Positions 53,587 to 61,603 of a DNA stretch of 64,000 nucleotides are shown piece after piece. The notes below the pieces were generated by a model that did not search any database, was not told the origin of the DNA, and saw only the letters and a list, made by a program, of their open reading frames with translations. The position numbers were made by a program, and so were the translations under genes. The stretch spans positions 236,737-300,736 of the forward strand of contig NZ_JACLQU010000001.1 of NCBI RefSeq assembly GCF_016648855.1, in the 5' to 3' direction. This stretch comes from Streptococcus parasanguinis (GTDB taxonomy: Bacteria > Bacillota > Bacilli > Lactobacillales > Streptococcaceae). The stretch's first letter is position 1. Each line of letters opens with the position of its first letter.

Positions 53587-54264
53587 ATGTCTCAATTTGA
53601 TTTGAATCAACTCAGCAAGAAAAACCAAGAATTTATCCGTATTGCCAAACACCAATTGCTTGAAAACGGTAAATCAGAGGAAGAAGCAGAAAGCCTCATC
53701 CAAGAAATCCTTCCAGCTATCTATGAAAACCAAGGAAAAGGGATTCCGGCACGGACTCTTTTTGGAGCTCCAACTGTTTGGGCGAATTCTTTCAGCGAGA
53801 AAGAACGCTATGAAAAAGAGCATCCGAAATTAAACGATGCTCCCTCTCTTATGATTTTGGATTCCTTCCTCTTTATCTTTGGTGTCTTTGCTGCGATTAG
53901 CGCCTTTATGAACTTGGTTGCACCGCGTCGTACTGGCTATGGGTTGATCACCTTGATCCTTGGAAGTTTGACAGGGGCTCTGCTCTTGTATCTCATGTAC
54001 TACTTCTTCTATCAGTATATGGATGGCACAAAAGATCGCAGTGAGCGTCCTTCTCTTTGGAAATCCATGCCGATTCTTGTTGGAGTCATGTTCCTTTGGG
54101 TCATTGTCTTGTCCTTTACTTCCTTACTCCCACAAGTCCTCAACCCAACTATTCCAGATGTCCTTGCCATCGTTTTAGGAGCTCTAGCACTTGTCCTTCG
54201 CTTCTACCTCAAGAAACGCTTTAATATTAAAAGTTCGAGCACAGCACCTGCAACTCGACGTTAA
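53587..54264 (+). CDS. DUF1129-family membrane protein
   Basis: 225 residues. The soluble N-terminus (LSKKNQEFIRIAKHQLLENG, GIPARTLFGAPTVWANSF) is typical of DUF1129; four hydrophobic helices follow at about 92-112, 118-140, 158-180 and 188-208, then a basic tail. Function unknown; adjacency to corA is the usual streptococcal order as I recall it. No clear hairpin terminator follows; the IS-like hairpin at 54284 may serve. Confidence 0.85.
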   Translation: MSQFDLNQLSKKNQEFIRIAKHQLLENGKSEEEAESLIQEILPAIYENQGKGIPARTLFGAPTVWANSFSEKERYEKEHPKLNDAPSLMILDSFLFIFGVFAAISAFMNLVAPRRTGYGLITLILGSLTGALLLYLMYYFFYQYMDGTKDRSERPSLWKSMPILVGVMFLWVIVLSFTSLLPQVLNPTIPDVLAIVLGALALVLRFYLKKRFNIKSSSTAPATRR

Positions 54265-54283
54265 GAAAACGGATGAAGTTTAA

Positions 54284-54486
54284 ACTGCACCCCAAAAGTT
54301 AGACAGAAAAAATCTAATTTTTGGGGTGTTTTTATTATGAAATCGTCTTATGAGAATAATGTTTAGCTCTATGAACCTATAAAACCAGGATATGTAAAAC
54401 AACTCTCAAAAAATTTTGGATAAACATTTCCAATCTAAGCCACATAATAAAGAAAAGAAACATCACTATTTTCCTGATTATGGGGG
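54284..54486 (+). mobile_element. Decayed IS3-family insertion sequence (end plus orfA remnant)
   Basis: The segment opens with the inverted-repeat hairpin CTGCACCCCAAAAGTTAGAC...TCTAATTTTTGGGGTG. From the ATG at 54337 one reads MKSSYENNV, a stop codon, LYEPIKPGYVKQLSKNFG, then after a +1 shift INISNLSHIIK and traces of a KHHYFPDYG-like segment. This parallels the start of IS3-type orfA proteins of streptococci (of the form MKxSYExKVxIYELRKQG...INxSNLxYMI). The rest of the element is gone. Confidence 0.72.
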
Positions 54487-54494
54487 ATAAAAAA

Positions 54495-54520
54495 CTCACC
54501 ACTGTTTATCCAGCAGTGAG
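54495..54520 (-). terminator. Terminator of the AT-rich ABC transporter unit
   Basis: Minus-strand CTCACTGCTG-gataaa-CAGTGGTGAG followed by TTTTTTATC. It is 200 bp past the transporter stop, so the transcript includes the short ORF at 54580. Confidence 0.85.
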
Positions 54521-54579
54521 CCATTCATCCTATCTAACCACAAGATATTCTAAAAATCTAGAGTATAAGAATGCTGATC

Positions 54580-54681
54580 TCACCATGGGTTAACAGCTCC
54601 CCACGGAGAGTATATTCCTACACCGATTAAGACAGATCCGTTGACTCCTCGATCATAAGGAACATGCAACTTCCATGGCAA
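54580..54681 (-). CDS. Possible short peptide ORF or remnant, 33 codons
   Basis: Between the transporter stop and its terminator, a frame open from 54702 encodes a peptide ending GVNGSVLIGVGIYSPWGAVNPW. The only candidate start is a TTG at 54681 without a convincing ribosome site; upstream in frame are two stops. The hydrophobic, Gly/Trp-rich end looks like the C-terminus of a bacteriocin-type or small secreted peptide that has lost its leader. I do not recognise the family. A 17-bp dyad (TTGGTCAtagTGACCAA, 54699-54715) lies just before it. Confidence 0.35.
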   Translation of the reverse strand: MPWKLHVPYDRGVNGSVLIGVGIYSPWGAVNPW

Positions 54682-54720
54682 ACGATTACTTATAGCCTTT
54701 GGTCACTATGACCAATCAAT

Positions 54721-56796
54721 TTATCTATTCTTACGAATGGCATCAACAATAGGCTGCTTCCCTGTCATATAGATAGGAATGAGCCCACTAGTCATTAATA
54801 CAGCAAACGTAAGTAAAATTAATGAAACTATAGAAGTTAGATAGAAATGAATGATATCAACTATTTCTAATTGAAGCATTTGAATAGCTAATATAGTTAG
54901 TATTAAAAGCAGTATACTTGATAAAGTAATTATTTTCTTTCCATAATTTAATAACTCAAGAATAAATAATCTAAAAACATGTTTTGTACTGTATCCCATA
55001 GCCTTTAATACGCCAACTTCGTATTTTCTCGTTCGATTTATTAAAAAGAAGACAAAAGATAAGATTGCAACTACGAGCAAAAGCATGACAATCGAAATAA
55101 TTATCAAAAAGTTTTTTATGTATTTTAAACCTTTATTAAATTCTTTATAATTCTCGAAAGACGAAACAATTGAAAATTTATCCGAAATTTTTTTAATACG
55201 ATTGATTTCTTGAGGGACATCTTTGCTATCCTTCACAGTAACATGTACTGCACTTGGTGCCCATTCTTTTACAGAAAGATCATCAATTGTTTCTCTCTGT
55301 TTGCTTTCTGAACCTATATATTTGCTCTGTATTTTTAACATCTCATCACTCATCATGAATAAGGTGTTATCATTTACAGAATAGTTAAACGGATACTCCT
55401 CTCTTACGATGCCAAGTATTTTAAACGTTTGTTCCTCTTTCACATATAGGTCTCCATCGGATTTAGAATAACTTCCTTCTTTATCTATGTGAGATTCATA
55501 AATATTAATGGGGACATAATATGTAAGTGTTATCTCCGACCCAGCTACAATATCTTCTAGTTTTTGTTCTTTGATAAATGATTCCGAAACAAATATCCCC
55601 CTATTCGTAGTCCTATCGAAGTATTTAATTTGTCTCTGAGTCGTATTCGTATTGAATAGTGGTTGCACACTGTAATTCTTGGATAAATGAATATTCTTTC
55701 CATTAATAGATAGATTCGGTGAAAAATCTCGACTAATTTTTAAATAGTTTTCAGCATTTTCAAAAGTCATTCCCATACTAGGAAATTCAATATATGGTTC
55801 TAGTTTGTATACATTCCTACTATCAGAAATTTGATGTATTTCCTTATTCGAGAGCGATTGGAAATCATCAATCACCTTGCTCGTTCCAAGTCCTATGGAA
55901 TCATTAATAACCAAGAAACCATTTTCTAATGAATCACTGATGAATCTTTGATACTTAGAAGAAAATAATGATTGAATATTCATAGAACCAACTGCAAGCG
56001 AAACTGTGAAAGAAATTAGTATTAATAAAAGTACAGGTAAAGGAGGTACCTTCCTTTTCTTTTGGATCTTCAATCTAATATTTTTCTTTAACTTACTAGC
56101 ATGCCACTCTTCTTGAAAATTACACTCTATGTCTTCTTTCATTCCAATTAATTTTTTGTCTTCGAAATGTAGCTTTATATCTCCTTTGTTAATAACATAT
56201 TCATCGTGTGAAATTACAATAACGATTTTATTATATTTATTTGCTAGTTTTAACAGTAAAGATGAGACAATTTCTCTATTTTCAGAATCCAAAGAATTTG
56301 TAGGTTCATCTGCTAAAATAATATTCTTATCTGTTATCATCCCTCTAGCAATGGCAACACGTTGTTCTTCTCCCCCAGATAAATCCTCAGGATATACATC
56401 CTTCAATTCTAAAATTCCTAACTCACTTAGAATATTATCTATTTTATTTTCTATTTCCTTAGTTGATAATTTGAAAAAGTTTAGCGAAATTTTCAAATTA
56501 TCATACACAGTCAAGTCTTTTATTAGATTATGATTTTGAAATATAAAAGCAATATTTTGTGCAATAAAGGATGAAACAATCTTCTTGTCACTCGTATCAA
56601 TTTTGGAGCCGTCGTAAATATAAGTTACTTTAGGGTCATACTCTGAAATCAGCCCAATTTTATTCAGCAACGAAGTTTTTCCAACTCCTGATTTTCCATA
56701 AATTGTATATAATTTTCCCTTTTCGAACTTTAGAGATGTTGGTAGCAATAGTGTTTTCTTGCCATACTTAATGGACAAGTTATGAATTTCAAACAT
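54721..56796 (-). CDS. ABC transporter, fused ATPase and FtsX-like permease (peptide export type)
   Basis: 691 residues. ATPase at 1-215: Walker A GKSGVGKTS (34-42), signature LSGGEEQRVAIARG, Walker B IILADEPTNSLDS. A first helix at about 255-275, a 290-residue extracellular domain, then three C-terminal helices with the FtsX/MacB motif YEVGVLKAMGYSTKHVF. MacB-like four-helix transporters export peptides or respond to antimicrobial peptides mechanically. Strikingly AT-rich compared with flanking genes and next to an IS remnant, so probably acquired. The ATG at 56796 has GGAGGT 8 bases upstream; the frame's earlier start at 56832 lies too close to the promoter. Confidence 0.85.
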   Translation of the reverse strand: MFEIHNLSIKYGKKTLLLPTSLKFEKGKLYTIYGKSGVGKTSLLNKIGLISEYDPKVTYIYDGSKIDTSDKKIVSSFIAQNIAFIFQNHNLIKDLTVYDNLKISLNFFKLSTKEIENKIDNILSELGILELKDVYPEDLSGGEEQRVAIARGMITDKNIILADEPTNSLDSENREIVSSLLLKLANKYNKIVIVISHDEYVINKGDIKLHFEDKKLIGMKEDIECNFQEEWHASKLKKNIRLKIQKKRKVPPLPVLLLILISFTVSLAVGSMNIQSLFSSKYQRFISDSLENGFLVINDSIGLGTSKVIDDFQSLSNKEIHQISDSRNVYKLEPYIEFPSMGMTFENAENYLKISRDFSPNLSINGKNIHLSKNYSVQPLFNTNTTQRQIKYFDRTTNRGIFVSESFIKEQKLEDIVAGSEITLTYYVPINIYESHIDKEGSYSKSDGDLYVKEEQTFKILGIVREEYPFNYSVNDNTLFMMSDEMLKIQSKYIGSESKQRETIDDLSVKEWAPSAVHVTVKDSKDVPQEINRIKKISDKFSIVSSFENYKEFNKGLKYIKNFLIIISIVMLLLVVAILSFVFFLINRTRKYEVGVLKAMGYSTKHVFRLFILELLNYGKKIITLSSILLLILTILAIQMLQLEIVDIIHFYLTSIVSLILLTFAVLMTSGLIPIYMTGKQPIVDAIRKNR

Positions 56797-56836
56797 AAAC
56801 AGCCACCTCCTTTTGAGAACGCTTACCCTCAAGGAT

Positions 56837-56865
56837 ATTATAGCTCTTTTTTCAAGCTATATCAA
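56837..56865 (-). promoter_or_regulatory. Promoter of the AT-rich ABC transporter
   Basis: Minus-strand TTGATA (56860-56865), 17 bp, TATAAT (56837-56842). Confidence 0.78.
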
Positions 56866-56973
56866 TTTAAATGAGTAAAATACTTTTATATCAAATAAAC
56901 TTCCACCTCTAGTTGATATCTCTATCTAGAAAATTGACTTTCACATCAACTATAGTTAAAAGACAAACAAAAA

Positions 56974-56991
56974 ACCTACCCAAAGGCAGGT
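56974..56991 (-). terminator. GNAT gene terminator
   Basis: Minus-strand ACCTGCCtttGGGTAGGT followed by TTTTTTG, 70 bases after the GNAT stop. The remaining part of 56866-57061 is AT-rich with nothing recognised. Confidence 0.7.
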
Positions 56992-57061
56992 CTGACAAAT
57001 TAATCTTGTTTTATAATTTCTGTGGTTGGTAAAAGCACTGCAATAATTATGGAGCATTATT

Positions 57062-57583
57062 TTACTGCATATCATTGTTCAATCTTTTTGAAAAATAGAG
57101 GACTAAGTCATCATTGTTTTCACAAGAACTGTATGGGTCCAAGGGCTGATCCCTAAACCAAATTCCAGATCCATCTGGGATATAGCCTCGTTTAACATAC
57201 AGTCTTTGAGCTGGGCCATAACCCGAGTGTAAACCAACCCCTAAAGTAACAATCTCTGATAGTAGCCGGACTCTTTTTTCCGCCTCTTCTAAGAGTTGAT
57301 TCCCAATTCCTCGATTTCTAAATGGCTCAAAAACATTAAAATCAGATAGTTCAGGATAGACTCCCACGAAAGGGCCGTGCTTGGCAGCAGGCAATATAGT
57401 GATATAACCTGCCACAAATCCATCCGACTCAGCTACTAATACGTCCCTTTCTCCGTTCTCCTGATCCTGAAAATAGCTGGTCAAGATATCCTTTCTACCC
57501 GGCCACCCTTGGTGGATAAAGGCTTGAGAGATGTGCTCAATATCTGCCTTTATCATCCTCCTGATGATTACACCTTCCTTCAT
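57062..57583 (-). CDS. GNAT-family N-acetyltransferase
   Basis: 173 residues. VIIRRMIKADIEHISQAF at the N-terminus and the acetyl-CoA loop VFEPFRNRGIGNQLLEEAEKR (R-N-R-G-I-G) are standard GNAT; GYGPAQRLYVKRGYIPDG is motif B. Substrate unknown; the pattern resembles small-molecule acetylases. Ribosome site GGAGG 5 bases upstream. Confidence 0.87.
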   Translation of the reverse strand: MKEGVIIRRMIKADIEHISQAFIHQGWPGRKDILTSYFQDQENGERDVLVAESDGFVAGYITILPAAKHGPFVGVYPELSDFNVFEPFRNRGIGNQLLEEAEKRVRLLSEIVTLGVGLHSGYGPAQRLYVKRGYIPDGSGIWFRDQPLDPYSSCENNDDLVLYFSKRLNNDMQ

Positions 57584-57644
57584 AGTTCCCTCCTTGATAC
57601 ATTTCTTCCCACATTATAACACGATTAGAGCTAGGGAAAGGTCA

Positions 57645-57810
57645 AAGAGGTCCACCTGGACCTGAAAAAAAGACCCGTAAGGGTCTTAATTCGCTCTCTT
57701 ATTTTCAAACTCATGAAAAAGAGGTCCACCGGACCTGAAAAAAAGACCCGTAAGGGTCTTAATTCGCTCTCTTGTCTTCAAGCTCATGAAAAAGAGGTCC
57801 ACCGGACCTC
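57645..57810 (-). repeat. Triplicated 73-bp palindrome block after rpsR
   Basis: Units begin at 57645 (74 bp), 57719 (73 bp) and 57792 (partial). Each holds AGGTCCACCGGACCT and, in the two full units, AGACCCGTAAGGGTCT. The rpsR-proximal copy reads on the minus strand AAAAGAGGTCC..GGACCTCTTTTTC and is the operon terminator; the others repeat the same hairpin. Confidence 0.9.
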
Positions 57811-57814
57811 TTTT

Positions 57815-58054
57815 TTAATCTTCGTTTACGAAAGGCATCAAAGCCATTACGCGAGCGCGTTTGATAGCTGTTGTTACTTTACGTTGGTTCTTCGCTGAAG
57901 TTCCAGTTACACGACGAGGAAGGATTTTCCCACGTTCTGAAACGAAACGGCTAAGAAGCTCAGTATCTTTGTAATCGACATATTCGATTTTGTTTGCTGC
58001 GATGTAATCAACTTTTTTACGGCGTTTGAATCCGCCACGACGTTGTTGAGCCAT
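57815..58054 (-). CDS. rpsR: 30S ribosomal protein S18
   Basis: 79 residues: [69 protein letters not shown], the full S18. It binds S6 and 16S rRNA on the platform. Third gene of rpsF-ssb-rpsR, 41 bp after ssb. Confidence 0.98.
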   Translation of the reverse strand: MAQQRRGGFKRRKKVDYIAANKIEYVDYKDTELLSRFVSERGKILPRRVTGTSAKNQRKVTTAIKRARVMALMPFVNED

Positions 58055-58095
58055 GTTTAATTCTCCTTTATAGTTTTAATTCGTTAAACCCATTC

Positions 58096-58593
58096 TTAGA
58101 ATGGAAGATCGTCGTCTGAGATATCCATTGGATTCGCTCCAAATGGATTTTCTTCACGACCAAAGTTTGGCGCTGCATTGCTTGGTTCAGATCCACCAAA
58201 GCTTGGGGTTGCATTTCCAGCAAAACCACCGTTGCCTGATGAATAGCCACCACCTGCATGCCCTTCGCGTGCTGCACGGCTTTCCAATAGTTGGAAGCTG
58301 TCTGCTACGACTTCAGTGACATAAACACGTTGACCTTGCTGGTTCTCGTAATTACGTGTTTGAATGCGACCGGTAATCCCAATCAAAGCACCCTTCTTAG
58401 CCCAGTTGGCTAAGTTTTCTGCTTGCTGACGCCAGATCACACAGTTGATGAAATCGGCTTCGCGCTCTCCATTTTGACTCTTGAAGTTGCGGTTGACAGC
58501 TAGGCTGAAAGTAGCAACTGCTTGATTACTTGGAGTGTAGCGAAGTTCAGCATCACGGGTCATACGACCGACAAGTACAACATTATTAATCAT
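58096..58593 (-). CDS. ssb: Single-stranded DNA-binding protein
   Basis: 165 residues. The OB fold starts [21 protein letters not shown]; a Gly/Asn-rich linker follows; the acidic tip [10 protein letters not shown] recruits partner proteins. Its place between rpsF and rpsR marks it as the housekeeping SsbA. No competence (cin) box is seen. Confidence 0.97.
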   Translation of the reverse strand: MINNVVLVGRMTRDAELRYTPSNQAVATFSLAVNRNFKSQNGEREADFINCVIWRQQAENLANWAKKGALIGITGRIQTRNYENQQGQRVYVTEVVADSFQLLESRAAREGHAGGGYSSGNGGFAGNATPSFGGSEPSNAAPNFGREENPFGANPMDISDDDLPF

Positions 58594-58613
58594 AAGTCAC
58601 CTCTGATGATTTC

Positions 58614-58904
58614 TTACGCGTCAACTTTTACGATCATGTGACGAAGAATGTCACCGTTGATTTTTGAAAGACGGTCGAACTCGTTAAGAGCTACAGCGTC
58701 GTTCGCTTCAACGTTTACGATGTGGTAAAGTCCTTCACGGAAATCTTGGATTTCGTATGCAAGACGACGTTTTTCCCAATCTTTTGATTCAACAACAGTT
58801 GCACCGTTGTCAGTCAAGATAGAATCGAAACGTGCTACCAAAGCGTTTTTAGCTTCTTCTTCAATGTTTGGACGAATAATATAAAGAATTTCGTATTTAG
58901 CCAT
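58614..58904 (-). CDS. rpsF: 30S ribosomal protein S6
   Basis: 96 residues, [23 protein letters not shown] to HMIVKVDA. S6 pairs with S18, and the complex represses its own mRNA in several bacteria. The frame is open 15 codons upstream, but GGAGG 8 bases before 58904 gives the right start. First gene of the operon. Confidence 0.97.
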   Translation of the reverse strand: MAKYEILYIIRPNIEEEAKNALVARFDSILTDNGATVVESKDWEKRRLAYEIQDFREGLYHIVNVEANDAVALNEFDRLSKINGDILRHMIVKVDA

Positions 58905-58931
58905 TGATAATGTTCCTCCTTTTGGACTAAT

Positions 58932-59008
58932 GACCCCAAGTCTTTGCAAGGGGTAAGTGAGGTTTACTCACAAGAAACTATTATACCAGACTTTTGGAAC
59001 AAAGGCAA
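58932..59008 (-). promoter_or_regulatory. rpsF promoter and structured leader
   Basis: Minus-strand TTGCCT (59003-59008), 17 bp, extended -10 TGGTATAAT (hexamer 58980-58985). The about 70-nt leader forms GTGAGtaaacCTCAC and ACCCC...GGGGT hairpins (58932-58971). It is a candidate S6:S18 autoregulatory site; I did not find a convincing match to the published motif. Confidence 0.6.
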
Positions 59009-59134
59009 GAATTATCTTTAGGATTTAAAAAATGATTTTTGACGTTCCCTTCGAGAAAAAAGAAAGAAATGTCCTAAAAAATGACATTTTATAGAAGAAA
59101 CCCCTCCCCTTCTTTCTCCTCTTTCCTTAAAGAA

Positions 59135-59148
59135 AACTGATATCAGTT
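59135..59148. promoter_or_regulatory. Perfect 14-bp palindrome upstream of the GT2-GtrA operon
   Basis: AACTGATATCAGTT, 60 bp before the ATG at 59208, close to a TATACT that could be its -10. Possible operator; no regulator is encoded nearby. The 58905-59207 gap otherwise contains the rpsF promoter and AT-rich DNA. Confidence 0.4.
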
Positions 59149-59207
59149 AGCTTTAAGCTTGAGTCTATATACTAGCTTCAACAAATCTCAAGAAACGAGG
59201 AACGATT

Positions 59208-60260
59208 ATGAATTATCTTATCATCCCCGCCTATCAACCGGATCTGAATCTTGTCAAACTGGTTCGCTTGGTCCACGCTAAGAGCGATCTCCACATCATC
59301 GTTGTCGACGATGGGAGTGACGCTGACAAGAAAGTGATTTTTGACAAATTGGACGGTCTTGCGACAGTTCTGACTCATGAGCACAATCAAGGAAAAGGGC
59401 AAGCTCTCAAAACTGCTTATGCCTACATCCTAGAAAGAGGCACCTATGGAAGCATTGTTACAGCTGATGCAGACGGTCAGCACAAAATTTGGGATATTTT
59501 CAGGGTTGTTAACCAATCTCAAGAACATCCTGGAGCACTTATTTTAGGAGCACGCGCCTTTTCTGGCCAAGTTCCTTTGCGTTCTGCATTTGGAAACAAA
59601 TTGACCCGTTTCCTCTTCAAACAACAAACCGGAGTGGCAATCAGCGATACCCAAACAGGTTTACGGGCTTTTACTACGAATCTCTTGCCTTTCATGCTTG
59701 AGGTTGACGGACGGCGTTATGAATATGAGATGAATGTTCTCCTTGCAGCAAGCAAGTCCTTCCCCATCCTAGAAGTTCCGATTGAAACAGTCTACATCAA
59801 TGACAATGAAGGTTCCCACTTCCGTCCTATCCGAGATGGCCTCATGATCTACAAGGACATGTTTAAGTTTGCCCTCTCCTCTCTAAGTAGTTTTATCGTA
59901 GACTACTTGGTCTACGCTTTCTTCCTTTTCGTGATGATGGCCGTGCCCATTAGTCTTCGCATTCTCCTAGCGAACGGGATCGCTCGTGTGACGAGTTCCA
60001 TTTTTAACTACTCGACTAACAAGCACCTGGTCTTTAAGAATAAAGACAGCGTCGCTAAAACAGGAAGTGGCTACTTTGGTCTAGCCCTCGGCCTCTTTAT
60101 TCTCGATACGCTCTTGATTCGACTCTTCTATACTGCTTTCGGGCTCAATCTCCTGATCAGTAAAATTGTCGTTGGCTTCCTCCTCTTTCTGGTCTCATGG
60201 GTGATCCAGAAAAAAGTAATCTTCAAAGAAAGGACAGCTCCCCACCATGAAATTCTTTAA
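59208..60260 (+). CDS. Family 2 glycosyltransferase fused to GtrA-like membrane domain
   Basis: 350 residues. Residues 1-215 are a dolichyl-phosphate-mannose-synthase-like GT2: IIPAYQPDLNLVKL, VVDDGSDADKK, VTADADGQHKIWDI (DxD) and LGARAFSGQVPLRSAFGN. Residues 220-345 hold four helices of a GtrA-type flippase domain (FALSSLSSFIVDYLVYAFF, FNYSTNKHLVFKN). Such fusions make and flip polyprenyl-linked sugars for surface glycans. It overlaps the next gene by 14 bases. Confidence 0.88.
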   Translation: MNYLIIPAYQPDLNLVKLVRLVHAKSDLHIIVVDDGSDADKKVIFDKLDGLATVLTHEHNQGKGQALKTAYAYILERGTYGSIVTADADGQHKIWDIFRVVNQSQEHPGALILGARAFSGQVPLRSAFGNKLTRFLFKQQTGVAISDTQTGLRAFTTNLLPFMLEVDGRRYEYEMNVLLAASKSFPILEVPIETVYINDNEGSHFRPIRDGLMIYKDMFKFALSSLSSFIVDYLVYAFFLFVMMAVPISLRILLANGIARVTSSIFNYSTNKHLVFKNKDSVAKTGSGYFGLALGLFILDTLLIRLFYTAFGLNLLISKIVVGFLLFLVSWVIQKKVIFKERTAPHHEIL

Positions 60261-61149
60261 AAAATCCTACACCTATGCTGCCTGCTTTGGCCTTCTTTTA
60301 ACCAGCAGTTTTAGCTACTCGATGCTCAAGACTTTTGTCTTATCCGATGCCATCCAAACCGTAAAAGCTACGACTACGGACACCAAGGCAGCAAAAAAAG
60401 CAGCTGCATCGGCAACAACGACCGATACTAGCTATTCAGATGACAATATCCAGGTGAGCCTAACAGAAAAAACGATTGAAAATACCCAGGTTTACATTGC
60501 AGATATTACAGTCAGCTCATCTGACTACCTCAAAACAGCCTTTGCACAAAACACATACGGAACCAACGTGACAGCCAAGACCTCTGTCACAGCTGCCAAC
60601 AACAGTGCCATTCTAGCAGTGAATGGTGACTATTACGGGGCTAACAGTACAGGATACGTCATCCGAAATGGAGTGGTCTACCGCGATACCGTTCGGGAAG
60701 ATTCAAGCAATGGTGACTTAGCCATTTACAAGGATGGATCCTTCAAAATTATCTACGAAGATGAGATCTCTGCGGATCAATTGGTCAAAGACGGGGTCGT
60801 CAATCTCCTCGCTTTCGGTCCTTCCTTAGTTGAAAATGGAGAAATTACCGTCGATACCAACTCAGAGGTCGGGCAATCTATGGCGTCAAATCCACGGACA
60901 GCGATTGGGATCATCGATGAAAACCACTACATTATCGTCGTGTCAGACGGACGGACTTCAGAAAGCCAAGGCCTGTCTCTCTACCAATTAGCAGAAGTGA
61001 TGAACTCTTATGGTGTTAAAACAGCCTACAACCTGGATGGGGGTGGATCTTCTACCCTTTACTTCAATGGCCAAGTTATTAACAAACCAACAACAAATGG
61101 TACTATCTCAGAAAGGGCGGTGAGTGACATTGTCTACATCGGTTACTAA
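60247..61149 (+). CDS. Secreted phosphodiester glycosidase-family protein (NAGPA domain)
   Basis: 300 residues. An N-terminal membrane anchor/signal (SYTYAACFGLLLTSSFSYSM, residues 7-26), an Ala/Thr-rich linker, then the NAGPA domain from about 80: AILAVNGDYYG, FGPSLVENGEI, NPRTAIGIIDENHYIIVVSDGR and YNLDGGGSSTLYFNGQV. Family enzymes cut GlcNAc-1-phosphodiesters, which suggests trimming of a phosphodiester-linked surface glycan. Its overlap with the GT2-GtrA gene supports joint function. Confidence 0.87.
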   Translation: MKFFKKSYTYAACFGLLLTSSFSYSMLKTFVLSDAIQTVKATTTDTKAAKKAAASATTTDTSYSDDNIQVSLTEKTIENTQVYIADITVSSSDYLKTAFAQNTYGTNVTAKTSVTAANNSAILAVNGDYYGANSTGYVIRNGVVYRDTVREDSSNGDLAIYKDGSFKIIYEDEISADQLVKDGVVNLLAFGPSLVENGEITVDTNSEVGQSMASNPRTAIGIIDENHYIIVVSDGRTSESQGLSLYQLAEVMNSYGVKTAYNLDGGGSSTLYFNGQVINKPTTNGTISERAVSDIVYIGY

Positions 61150-61537
61150 TCCTATCAAACAACGGTTGAAAAAAACGATTCTCTGGTATTCTCTAATTTC
61201 AGCTTTCTTCTTCGTTGGAAGTCGCATCTATGAACACTTTAGTTTTGGCGAAACCTCTGCCTTCATGCACTATCTCTTCTTAATACCTTTGATCGGTGGT
61301 GCCCTACTAGTGGCTCTACAGTTCATGGTGAAAGGCCTCTCTCGCCTGAGTCTCAATCTTTGGAATTCAGGAGTGGCTACGCTCACAGCCGGGGCCCTCT
61401 ACAGAGGGATTGTCAACCTCTCTGGTCGATCTACTACAATGGATCAACCCTATTATTACCTTGGAGTCGCCTTTCTAGCACTAGCTCTGATCAGCCTCTT
61501 CTTTGTCCGCAGTGTCTGGGTGGAGAAAACAGCCTAA
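61124..61537 (+). CDS. Four-helix membrane protein of unknown function
   Basis: 137 residues, likely GTG start inside the end of the glycosidase gene (AGGGCGG upstream). Helices at about 18-33, 49-66, 80-95 and 108-126. I do not recognise the family. Coupled translation makes it the third member of the GT2-GtrA/glycosidase unit, perhaps a membrane assembly factor. Confidence 0.72.
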   Translation: MTLSTSVTNPIKQRLKKTILWYSLISAFFFVGSRIYEHFSFGETSAFMHYLFLIPLIGGALLVALQFMVKGLSRLSLNLWNSGVATLTAGALYRGIVNLSGRSTTMDQPYYYLGVAFLALALISLFFVRSVWVEKTA

Positions 61538-61544
61538 GACATCA

Positions 61545-61577
61545 AAAACGTCCGTTTCTTTATAGAACGGACGTTTT
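61545..61577. terminator. Bidirectional terminator between the glycan operon and the 5'-nucleotidase
   Basis: AAAAACGTCCGTT...AACGGACGTTTTTT with T-runs on both strands, between convergent genes. Confidence 0.93.
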
Positions 61578-61603
61578 TTAGGGTAAGTTAACGGATGAAG
61601 AAC

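Noticed and set aside
57645..57810. CRISPR array
   Set aside because: Repeat units are contiguous without unique spacers, and no cas gene is present.
58096..58593. Competence-induced ssbB with a cin box
   Set aside because: The gene is inside rpsF-ssb-rpsR and no TACGAATA-type box is seen upstream.
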